Shown piece after piece: positions 1 to 5,856 of a DNA stretch of 20,023 bases; positions within the stretch are counted from its first letter, which is position 1, and every line of letters begins with the position of its first letter. The stretch is from positions 1 through 20,023 of the forward strand of contig JAIRLK010000052.1 of NCBI GenBank assembly GCA_031259515.1. Reading direction: 5' to 3'. The notes beneath the pieces were generated by a model, which had not been told where the DNA came from, searched no databases, and worked only from the letters and a program-made list of their open reading frames with translations. The position numbers were made by a program, and so were the translations under genes. This stretch comes from Treponema sp. (lineage in GTDB: Bacteria > Spirochaetota > Spirochaetia > Treponematales > Breznakiellaceae).

Positions 1-34
1 ATATATGAACAATACAGTTAATATGTTCATATAT
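1..34. promoter_or_regulatory. 10-bp inverted repeat at the start of the next cassette
   Basis: Perfect arms ATATATGAAC (1-10) and GTTCATATAT (25-34) are separated by 14 bases. On the minus strand the repeat lies just past the -10 element at 39-44, so it covers the probable transcription start. That position fits an operator for a self-regulating gene, or a hairpin in the leader. The gene it would control is outside the window, so no function can be assigned. Confidence 0.5.
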
Positions 35-38
35 ATAT

Positions 39-67
39 GATATATCGGAATGTTCTTTATATGTCAA
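39..67 (-). promoter_or_regulatory. sigma-70 type promoter of the next (off-window) cassette
   Basis: On the minus strand TTGACA (62-67) and TATATC (39-44) are 17 bases apart. It reads out of the window to the left. It has the same relation to a hairpin and a TTTTCTAAAAAAA tract as the promoter of the LptF/G-like gene, so the two appear to be equivalent parts of consecutive cassettes. Confidence 0.6.
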
Positions 68-96
68 GAGGTTTTTTTAGAAAAAATGGAAAATTT

Positions 97-118
97 CAGG
101 CGCCATGGAGGGCGCCTG
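97..118. repeat. 8-bp hairpin with ATGGAG loop, copy 1
   Basis: Arms CAGGCGCC and GGCGCCTG enclose the loop ATGGAG (CTCCAT on the minus strand). The copy at 1207-1228 has the same loop and stem length but different, still complementary, stem bases. Changed stems with a kept loop suggest that both the structure and the loop are under selection. Confidence 0.75.
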
Positions 119-145
119 CGACGGCTAAGGCGGGGGCAAAACAAT

Positions 146-332
146 GGCGTATAACGTTCCGGCTGTTGGCGACGTTTTTGCAGCCCGAATAAGGGCTTTG
201 CGTAGCAAAGACCAGGGCTGCAAAAATGTGGGTGAAGGCTGGCGTGGGACTGGAGCGTAGCGGAATGACCTAGCCAGCCGGAACCCCGATCCGCCTACTG
301 GCGGCGAAGCGCTAACAGTCCTGTTATGCGCC
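146..332 (-). other. attC-like site at the 3' end of the LptF/G-like cassette
   Basis: Outer boxes GGCGTATAAC (146-155) and GTTATGCGCC (323-332) are complementary with one wobble pair. Inner boxes CTGTTGGCG (163-171) and CGCTAACAG (310-318) are also complementary with one wobble. The spacers between outer and inner boxes are unequal (7 and 4 bases). This is the R-spacer-L layout of integron attC sites with invariant AAC/GTT cores. The centre folds further: 12-bp arms at 175-186 and 215-226 enclose a CTTTGC/GCAAAG hairpin (196-210), and a 7-bp hairpin joins 237-243 with 273-279. On the minus strand the stop codon of the upstream gene lies inside the first core box, as is common in gene cassettes. 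At 187 bp it is longer than usual attC sites, and no integrase gene is in view. Confidence 0.6.
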
Positions 333-1148
333 GTTAAATCCTTTTACGTTAGCCGCCCGCACGGATGCGGGCGGTTTGTATTGTATAAAATATAAAATCA
401 TTGATATGCACAAAAATAATATATTGGGAAACCACATTACAAATGCCCCATACTTACCATTTGCCAGAGAAAAAATTTGCCCATACATTAAAACTGCCCA
501 ATATATAACACATGAAAGGAAACTAATACATAACGATATTTTTAAATGTTTCCTTATTTTTACTGAAAGCGATAATGCAAAAAAAGCAAAAAACAATGCT
601 CCAAATGGGATTGAGTATTTTTTATTAAATTCAAGTATATGGACATTTAATTTTTTTCCGTCATTATGAATTTCATTTATTTTTTGTAATAATTTTATAG
701 AATTTATTTCACGTGGAGTCTCAAGTTGTTCCCCGTCTTCAGGTGAAATGGACAAATATAATTTAGTGAAATTTCTGTTTGAATTTGGCAGAACAAAATC
801 AGAAACAATAAATGTTATTATTGATATTAGCAATCCCAAAACAATTACAGGCATAATAATTTTTCTGCCTTGTGCTTGTTTTCTTGTAAAATTTAATTTA
901 TTAAGTCCATGAACAAAGCCTATACATACAGCATAAGGAGCGCTCATCACAATAGCTGACGGTAAACTGTAAAAAAACAGTGAAATGCCTTGAGAAAATG
1001 TTGCCTGGTTTTTTATGTAGAAATTAAACAAAAGAAGAATTTGATTTATCGCCAACAATGTAAATACAAAAAGAAATGCAAATCCAAATGAAACAAGCAA
1101 TTTTTTCTTAATGAGATTAAAAGAGGCAAAAAATGTACTATTTTCCAT
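324..1148 (-). CDS. LptF/LptG-like permease lacking the periplasmic jellyroll domain
   Basis: A 274-residue protein with six predicted membrane segments (about 16-40, 54-79, 97-120, 178-196, 203-228, 236-256). Family marks of the LptF/LptG (YjgP/YjgQ) subunits of the lipopolysaccharide export ABC transporter are visible: SDFVLPNSN at 116-124 after the third segment, EFNKKYSIPFGALFF at 173-187 opening the fourth, and WFPNILFL at 239-246. Normal members carry a beta-jellyroll domain of roughly 150 residues between segments three and four. Here only about 50 residues remain, ending in the usual lead-in helix (INSIKLLQKI). The start at 1148 is chosen because AAGGAG lies six bases upstream; an ATG at 1181 has no such site. 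The gene is AT-rich, monocistronic and has its own promoter. The last 14 residues are GC-rich-coded and run into the attC-like site. Partners and substrate are unknown. Confidence 0.75.
   Translation of the reverse strand: MENSTFFASFNLIKKKLLVSFGFAFLFVFTLLAINQILLLFNFYIKNQATFSQGISLFFYSLPSAIVMSAPYAVCIGFVHGLNKLNFTRKQAQGRKIIMPVIVLGLLISIITFIVSDFVLPNSNRNFTKLYLSISPEDGEQLETPREINSIKLLQKINEIHNDGKKLNVHILEFNKKYSIPFGALFFAFFALSLSVKIRKHLKISLCISFLSCVIYWAVLMYGQIFSLANGKYGAFVMWFPNILFLCISMILYFIQYKPPASVRAANVKGFNGA
353..374. repeat. 9-bp GC hairpin inside the 3' end of the LptF/G-like gene
   Basis: Arms CCGCCCGCA (353-361) and TGCGGGCGG (366-374) enclose four bases. On the plus strand a short T-rich run follows. 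It encodes part of the odd C-terminal tail of the minus-strand protein. It could be a weak terminator read from the plus side or an acquired palindrome. Confidence 0.55.
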
Positions 1149-1169
1149 AAAAAACTCCTTAATATCACA

Positions 1170-1199
1170 TTTATACATCAAAAATCAAAATATTGTCAA
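1170..1199 (-). promoter_or_regulatory. promoter of the LptF/G-like gene
   Basis: On the minus strand TTGACA (1194-1199) and TATAAA (1170-1175) are separated by 18 bases. Transcription would begin near 1163, giving a leader of about 15 bases that holds the AAGGAG ribosome site. A private promoter matches genes carried in integron arrays far from a common promoter. Confidence 0.65.
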
Positions 1200-1206
1200 G
1201 GCTTTT

Positions 1207-1228
1207 GTGCCGCCATGGAGGGCGGCAC
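1207..1228. repeat. 8-bp hairpin with ATGGAG loop, copy 2
   Basis: Arms GTGCCGCC and GGCGGCAC enclose the loop ATGGAG. It sits between the core site at 1260-1269 and the promoter at 1170-1199, the same relative place as copy 1. On the plus strand it is followed by CACATTTTTTTA, so it might also stop transcription coming from the left. Confidence 0.75.
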
Positions 1229-1259
1229 CACATTTTTTTAGAAAATTTAAGGATTTAAT

Positions 1260-1366
1260 GGCACATAACTTCCCTGTATACGCAGGAAGCGGACGATAAC
1301 CACGCCCGAACCGCCGCTGAAGCTGGTAGTGGGTCCGCCTTCAGCCTGCCTGCCGCCGTTCGCGCC
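1260..1366 (-). other. second, more degenerate attC-like (or attI-like) site
   Basis: GTTATGTGCC on the minus strand (1260-1269) matches the core box of the site at 146-332 and is followed by the same ATT. A possible partner box lies at 1358-1366 (GGCGCGAAC on the minus strand). GCAGG (1282-1286 region) can pair with CCTGC near 1346-1352, and GCTGAAG/CTTCAGC forms a central hairpin around 1317-1346. The pairing is less complete than in the other site. It marks the proximal border of the LptF/G-like cassette, about 1.1 kb long. Nothing that looks like a gene is present between here and 1491. Confidence 0.4.
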
Positions 1367-1435
1367 CTGCCCCGGCCCGAGCCAGTGAAACGTACTACTC
1401 CTAAACCGTTACTACCTACTATACCGCAGAACTAT

Positions 1436-1488
1436 AAAAAAACACCCGCCGGGTTTCACCCCCGTTTTGGGACGGCGGCTTTTTTACG
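1436..1488. terminator. bidirectional terminator downstream of the phosphofructokinase gene
   Basis: GC-rich complementary arms (CCGCC near 1446-1450 with GGCGG near 1474-1478) are bounded by a run of A at 1436-1442 and a run of T at 1480-1485. On the minus strand it follows the phosphofructokinase stop by few bases and ends in a T7 run. On the plus strand it also ends in T6, so it can insulate the gene from the cassette region. Confidence 0.7.
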
Positions 1489-1491
1489 GCG

Positions 1492-2859
1492 CTACTCGTC
1501 TTCCCCCTTCCCGAAAAGGACGCCCAGCGGGTTGTTCACCATCAGGGCGGGCTGATGCGTGGCGTCCAGGGTGTCCCGCCACAGGTTACCTTCAGGGTCT
1601 ACGTAGTTCCGATTGATCGCTACCTTCATGGGCAGGTGGACGAATTCGTTGTTCACCAGGCCGATGAGGACCTTCGTCTTCCCGGCCATAGCTGCGTGGA
1701 CCGCCGCGTTTCCCAGGCGTTCGCAGTAGATGGAGTCGTTAGGGCTTGCCGGGGCGGAACGGATCATGTAGCTGGGATCGATGTATTTAAGGTTGATCTC
1801 TATGTCCTTGGCCTTAAAGTACTCGGCGATCCGGTCCCGCATGTAGGTTCCCGCATCGACCAGCTTTAGGTTGCCGCTGGCATCGGTTGCTTTTCCCTTC
1901 ATAAGCTGATCCTGGAGTATGCCTTCGGCCAGCAGGATGACCGCGTGGCCCCGCTTGAGGATGCGCTTTTCCAGGTAATTGAGGAACCCATGTTCGCCGT
2001 CCAGTTCAAAAGGCACCTCCGGGATCAGGACGAAATTCACCTCGTGGCTTGCCAGGGCGGTGTGGGCGGCGATGAACCCCGATTCACGGCCCATCACCTT
2101 TACCAGGCCTATGCCGTTGATCTGGGAATGGGCTTCCATGTGGGCGGCGGTTACCGCTTCCACCGCCTTGGCCACCGCCGTGTCAAAGCCGAAGGACCGC
2201 TGGATGCAGGAAAAGTCGTTATCCACCGTCTTGGGGATCCCCACCATGGCGATTTTAAGGCGCCGCTTCCCAATTTCCTCGGCGATCTCCAGGGAACCCT
2301 TCTGCGTTCCATCGCCGCCTATAGTAAACAGGATGTTGAGGTTTAGCCGCTCCAGGGCGTCCACGATACGGACAACCTCTTTGCCGCCGCCCCGGGCGCT
2401 TCCCAGCATGGTACCCCCGATCTTGTGGATGTCATCCACCACGTCCGGGTTCAGTTCCCTGGGGGTGTACTTCTTCTCGTTCTTCAGAAACCCCTGATAC
2501 CCGTAAGAAATGCCGGAAATCCTGGTAACCCCATACCGGTAGGACAGGCAGCAGACTATCGCCCGGATCACGTCGTTAAGCCCCGGACACAGGCCGCCGC
2601 AACTCACGATTCCGGCGTGAACATGACTCGGCATGAAGTATATCTTTTCCCGGGGCCCGGCGCACTCAAGGACATCGCTCCGTTCCACCAGCTTCTGTTC
2701 CCCCAGGGACACCCGGGGGTCCAGCCGGACAAATTCATCATCCGTCACATAATTAGCGGTAAAATCACCATCAATCTTCGACATGGTAATAGGTGAATCA
2801 ACGTTACACGGCCCTAATGTCTCTATGGAAAAGTCCATAGGCGCTTTTTGTTTACCCAT
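1492..2859 (-). CDS. 6-phosphofructokinase of the PPi-PFK family, probably ATP-using
   Basis: A 455-residue cytoplasmic enzyme that phosphorylates fructose 6-phosphate to fructose 1,6-bisphosphate, the committed step of glycolysis. GGLCPGLND (88-96), GGDGT (181-185), PKTVDND (209-215) and MGRESGFIA place it in the phosphofructokinase family, and the long N-terminal extension places it with the plant, trypanosome and spirochaete group. The phosphate-donor positions are mixed: glycine in GGDG, as in ATP enzymes, and lysine in PKTVDND, as in PPi enzymes. Known members of this group with that pair use ATP, so ATP is the better guess despite the usual PPi-PFK label. The start at 2859 has GAGGG upstream. 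It is transcribed away from slyX and has its own terminator, so it looks monocistronic. Donor choice cannot be settled from sequence alone. Confidence 0.93.
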   Translation of the reverse strand: MGKQKAPMDFSIETLGPCNVDSPITMSKIDGDFTANYVTDDEFVRLDPRVSLGEQKLVERSDVLECAGPREKIYFMPSHVHAGIVSCGGLCPGLNDVIRAIVCCLSYRYGVTRISGISYGYQGFLKNEKKYTPRELNPDVVDDIHKIGGTMLGSARGGGKEVVRIVDALERLNLNILFTIGGDGTQKGSLEIAEEIGKRRLKIAMVGIPKTVDNDFSCIQRSFGFDTAVAKAVEAVTAAHMEAHSQINGIGLVKVMGRESGFIAAHTALASHEVNFVLIPEVPFELDGEHGFLNYLEKRILKRGHAVILLAEGILQDQLMKGKATDASGNLKLVDAGTYMRDRIAEYFKAKDIEINLKYIDPSYMIRSAPASPNDSIYCERLGNAAVHAAMAGKTKVLIGLVNNEFVHLPMKVAINRNYVDPEGNLWRDTLDATHQPALMVNNPLGVLFGKGEDE

Positions 2860-2892
2860 AAAATTCCCTCTTTAAAAAACAGTATCACGTAA

Positions 2893-2900
2893 AGTATACT
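2893..2900. promoter_or_regulatory. shared palindromic -10 element between two divergent genes
   Basis: AGTATACT reads the same on both strands, so each strand carries TATACT. On the minus strand this would start transcription near 2886, giving a leader of about 27 bases for the phosphofructokinase gene. On the plus strand it would start near 2907, only about three bases before the slyX ATG. No good -35 hexamer is visible for slyX. Confidence 0.45.
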
Positions 2901-2909
2901 AAATTTTAT

Positions 2910-3122
2910 ATGAAACAACAGATTTTGGGAAGCCGTCTTGAGAAGATTGAAACGAAACTTGCCTTTTTGGAAGATTTTATTGTCCGGCTTCAGGACGAAG
3001 TGGTAGCCCGGAACGCGGTCATGGATGTCCTTAAAACAGAGCATACCGCGATAAAAGAGAAACTCCTGCAAATTTCCCGGGACATGGAGGAGATTCCCAG
3101 CCAAAAGCCGCCGCATTATTAA
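2910..3122 (+). CDS. slyX: SlyX family protein
   Basis: A 70-residue, almost wholly helical protein with heptad-like leucines and isoleucines, predicted to form a short coiled coil. The N-terminal pattern (RLEKIETKLAFLEDFI) and the C-terminal PPHY are the hallmarks of SlyX. The family is widespread and small, and its molecular role is not established. The start is fixed by family length. No ribosome binding sequence precedes it and a TATACT lies only 10 bases upstream, so it may be read from a leaderless or near-leaderless transcript. It diverges from the phosphofructokinase gene with a 50-base gap. Confidence 0.9.
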   Translation: MKQQILGSRLEKIETKLAFLEDFIVRLQDEVVARNAVMDVLKTEHTAIKEKLLQISRDMEEIPSQKPPHY

Positions 3123-3278
3123 CCCGCAGCATAAACGGCTGCATTGCTGAGTACCTATCATTTTTCTTTCAGCAGGTTAAGGAAGGGGTTTCACCCGCGT
3201 AACGCCCTCCGCTAAGGGGCCTAGTCCCCAGGGGCCTGGGGCTTCCCGGACCCCGTATATATAATTCAATCAGCGGCC
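3123..3278. other. intergenic region before the ABC-3C operon
   Basis: A weak hairpin GCAGC/GCTGC (3126-3142) follows slyX without a T run. A GC-rich stretch with repeated GGGGCC words (about 3215-3254) follows, then TATAAT at 3260-3265, which may be the -10 of the ABC-3C operon although no -35 is clear. The base composition drops sharply to AT-rich after about 3255. No reading frame of useful length is seen. Confidence 0.4.
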
Positions 3279-3359
3279 TTGCTTTTATCGGTAATAACGG
3301 TTACTATTAAGACACTAGGTGTGGTGTCGAATCAACAGATGGAACCGGGGGCGTATTTT

Positions 3360-3872
3360 ATGTTAACTCGTGATGAAAGAGCAGCAGCCCGCACTCTTTT
3401 CAATATCGTCGGACACATTCCCGATCCCGCGTCATTACCGGGAATTGATTTTTCGATACTTGATGAAGTAATAGCCTATATCATGAAACTTTCATTGGCG
3501 GTGCCGCTAGCGGTGCCAATGACGGTGGAAATGAAACTGCCTGACTGGGGGAAAAAAATACAATTCAATGGGCTTTCATCCGCGGCTACGCTGTGCTTGA
3601 ATAATGGCGTCATGCAAATAAACAGCTTACAGCAATTTATAGACAATGAAAGTAATTTTCTTGGAGATTCACTGCGTGATAAAATGAATGAAATATACAT
3701 CGCGGAAAAAGACTCGCATACCGGCGATGATCTCTTCTGGGCGATAGTTAAGACCGCATCGCCAAAAGCGGAAACATCCTATCAGGCTGCCGTCATTGTT
3801 ATCATGGCAAAATATTTTGAGTCCTGCGATATTTTTGAACGTCCAATACGCCGGATGGAGAATAAAAAGTGA
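3360..3872 (+). CDS. ABC-3C C-terminal-domain protein without an effector domain
   Basis: About 170 residues from the ATG at 3360; TTG at 3279 and ATG at 3339 are other in-frame starts. The start at 3360 is preferred for its GGGGG eight bases upstream. The C-terminal part (DDLFWAIVKTASP..., then AKYFESCDIFERP near the end) resembles the CTD shared by the third components of ABC-three-component conflict systems. In those proteins the CTD is normally fused behind an effector such as a nuclease, protease or TIR domain. Here nothing precedes it: the frame is closed by a TAG at 3222-3224 and no effector-sized gene lies upstream. It is the first gene of an operon and its stop overlaps the GTG start of the next gene. 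The family call rests on remembered motifs and on the two genes that follow. Confidence 0.62.
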   Translation: MLTRDERAAARTLFNIVGHIPDPASLPGIDFSILDEVIAYIMKLSLAVPLAVPMTVEMKLPDWGKKIQFNGLSSAATLCLNNGVMQINSLQQFIDNESNFLGDSLRDKMNEIYIAEKDSHTGDDLFWAIVKTASPKAETSYQAAVIVIMAKYFESCDIFERPIRRMENKK

Positions 3873-4114
3873 TTATGCCCACAAAACACACAACACTTGA
3901 ACAATCGCTCCTTGGATTTGGTTCTTATCTGTTGGGCAGCCTGGGGGAAGAAGGTAAAAACATAGACGAACTTTGGAATAATTATCAAAAAGATTTTTCC
4001 GCCAAGAAATACCGGGCAAAGCAAAATTTTGATAATCTGGTAATGACCTTGCTGTTTTTATTTTCTGTTAACGCTATTTATATGAATGATGGGGTGATAA
4101 AAAGATGCGTCTGA
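3869..4114 (+). CDS. ABC-three-component system middle component, MC6-like
   Basis: An 81-residue protein with the pattern of middle component 6: P-KHTTLEQSLLGFGSYLL at the N-terminus, DELW in the middle, then a helix with FDNLVMTLLFLFSVNAI and a final GVIKR. Middle components are thought to bridge the ATPase and the CTD/effector protein in ABC-3C systems. GTG at 3869 is chosen because GGAG lies eight bases before it; it overlaps the TGA of the previous gene (GTGA). An ATG at 3875 is the alternative. The 3' end overlaps the ATPase start by 10 bases, so all three genes are translationally coupled. Confidence 0.8.
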   Translation: MIMPTKHTTLEQSLLGFGSYLLGSLGEEGKNIDELWNNYQKDFSAKKYRAKQNFDNLVMTLLFLFSVNAIYMNDGVIKRCV

Positions 4115-5847
4115 TACGGGTTTTCGCGAATAAAGAAAGCTTCCATACCGTTGTTTTCAATCAAACAGGATTGAGTTTTATTGCCGCAAAGCAAAAAAAG
4201 CCCGGCGCGGACGATGATGGAAAAACATACAATGGCGTTGGAAAGAGCCTGCTGGTTCGCATAATTAATTTTTGTCTCGGCGCGGATGCGAGAAATTACA
4301 CGAGTTTTTGTGAGAAACTGGCGGACTGGGAATTTGGCCTTGATTTTAAGGTGAATATGCGGGATTTTACGGTTCGCCGTTCAACCGCCGAACCGAAAAA
4401 AATCTTTTTGAATGATGAAGAGCATAGTTTAGATAAATATACAAGCATCATGAAAGAACTTTGTTTTTTAATTCCAGAGGACATGGGTTCCCTTTCTTTC
4501 CGGACGCTTATTCCGTTTTTTTTACGTCCTGATAAGGGGTCCTACGACAACTGCATGAATCCGGGAAAAAATCATACGGATTATCAGACACAGATAAATA
4601 ACGCGCTGCTTATTGGTTTGGACGTCAAACTGGCGGAACGGAAATATATTTTACGGAAAGAGCAGACGAGGCTGGACGATTTGGAAAAAAATTTCAAAAA
4701 AGATGACTTGCTGCGCGACTATTTTTCCGGAAACAAGGATATTTCACTTGCCCTTGCGGATATTGATGACCAAATAAAGAAACTTGAGAACGATTTGGCC
4801 AGTTTCCACGTTGCCGAAGATTATCATGATATTCAAGCCGAAGCTGATGAGATAAAGACAAATCTTTTTGATTTAAATAACGAAATCGTGATAATTCAGC
4901 AAAACATCAAAAACATCGAAAACAGCTTACAAAGCACGTCCGCTTCATCGGTAACCATTTCAGATATAGAAAAAATTTATAATGAATCGAATGTATTTTT
5001 TCCTGAACTGGTAAAAAAGACGCTGGGGGATGTTGAGGCTTTTTATGAAAGCTTAATATCAAGCCGTGTTCGTAGATTGTCCGAACAGAAAAACCAGATG
5101 CTTATTTCTCTTAATGAAAAATCAAGGCGGCAGGCCGGACTTCAAAAGCAATTTGACGAAAAGATGAAATACCTGGGCAATTATCAGGCGATTGATGTTT
5201 TTATATCCCTTGGCCAAAAAAGCGCTGCCTTAAAAGTGCAAAAAGATAATTTAACGCGGTACCAGGAATTGCAGTTTGAATACAAGTCACGGGAACGAGA
5301 AACAAAAAAGGAATTGCTTGATCTGGTGGAAATCACGGAAAATTATCTTAACGAAACAGATGCGGCAACGCAAAAAATCAAAGAATATTTTCGCGATCTG
5401 GCAAAATTATTTTACCCTAATAGTGTATCGGGTTTGAAGATAAGCGCCAACGAAGGTGAAAACCAGATGGCGTTTAAAATCGAGCCGCGCATTGAGTCAG
5501 ACGCTTCTGACGGCATCAACAAAGTAAAAATATTTTGTTATGATTTATCGATTCTCCTGGAAGGAAAAAATCATAGCATTGATTTTATTTTTCATGACAG
5601 CCGGCTGTATGACGGCATTGACGAGCGACAAAAAACGGCGATGTTTACAATCCTTAGGGATGTTTTTTTGAATTCGAAAAAACAGTACATAGCCACAATT
5701 AATCAAAATCAATTAGCCGAGATAATGGCAAACCTGTCCGCCGATGATTATAAAACTATTATCGAGGATAATATTGTCTTAACCCTCACCGATGATGATG
5801 ACAGCGAAAAACTTTTAGGCATTAAGGCCGATATAGGCAGTAAATAA
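4105..5847 (+). CDS. DUF2326-type ABC ATPase of an ABC-3C system
   Basis: A 580-residue SMC/RecN-like ATPase. The Walker A loop NGVGKS is at 43-48. A long coiled-coil middle (roughly 180-430) carries the two halves of the ATPase head, and the C-terminal half has the Walker B-like stretch FIFHDSRLYDGIDERQ (about 494-509) that marks DUF2326 (YydD-like) proteins. In ABC-3C systems such ATPases are proposed to sense invading nucleic acid or nucleoprotein and to license an effector through the middle component. No membrane segments are seen. The operon is AT-richer than its neighbours, which suggests acquisition by transfer. It ends nine bases from the convergent DUF3793 gene, with no clear terminator between them. 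Confidence 0.87.
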   Translation: MRLIRVFANKESFHTVVFNQTGLSFIAAKQKKPGADDDGKTYNGVGKSLLVRIINFCLGADARNYTSFCEKLADWEFGLDFKVNMRDFTVRRSTAEPKKIFLNDEEHSLDKYTSIMKELCFLIPEDMGSLSFRTLIPFFLRPDKGSYDNCMNPGKNHTDYQTQINNALLIGLDVKLAERKYILRKEQTRLDDLEKNFKKDDLLRDYFSGNKDISLALADIDDQIKKLENDLASFHVAEDYHDIQAEADEIKTNLFDLNNEIVIIQQNIKNIENSLQSTSASSVTISDIEKIYNESNVFFPELVKKTLGDVEAFYESLISSRVRRLSEQKNQMLISLNEKSRRQAGLQKQFDEKMKYLGNYQAIDVFISLGQKSAALKVQKDNLTRYQELQFEYKSRERETKKELLDLVEITENYLNETDAATQKIKEYFRDLAKLFYPNSVSGLKISANEGENQMAFKIEPRIESDASDGINKVKIFCYDLSILLEGKNHSIDFIFHDSRLYDGIDERQKTAMFTILRDVFLNSKKQYIATINQNQLAEIMANLSADDYKTIIEDNIVLTLTDDDDSEKLLGIKADIGSK

Positions 5848-5856
5848 TACCACGGC

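Noticed and set aside
1979..2497. Long plus-strand frames opposite the phosphofructokinase gene and other GC-rich genes
   Set aside because: Shadow frames caused by GC-rich codon use; the minus-strand frame has clear family motifs.
3188..3200. GTTTCAC words (also near 1453) considered as parS sites near parAB
   Set aside because: Only half of the 16-bp parS palindrome is present; no second arm follows.
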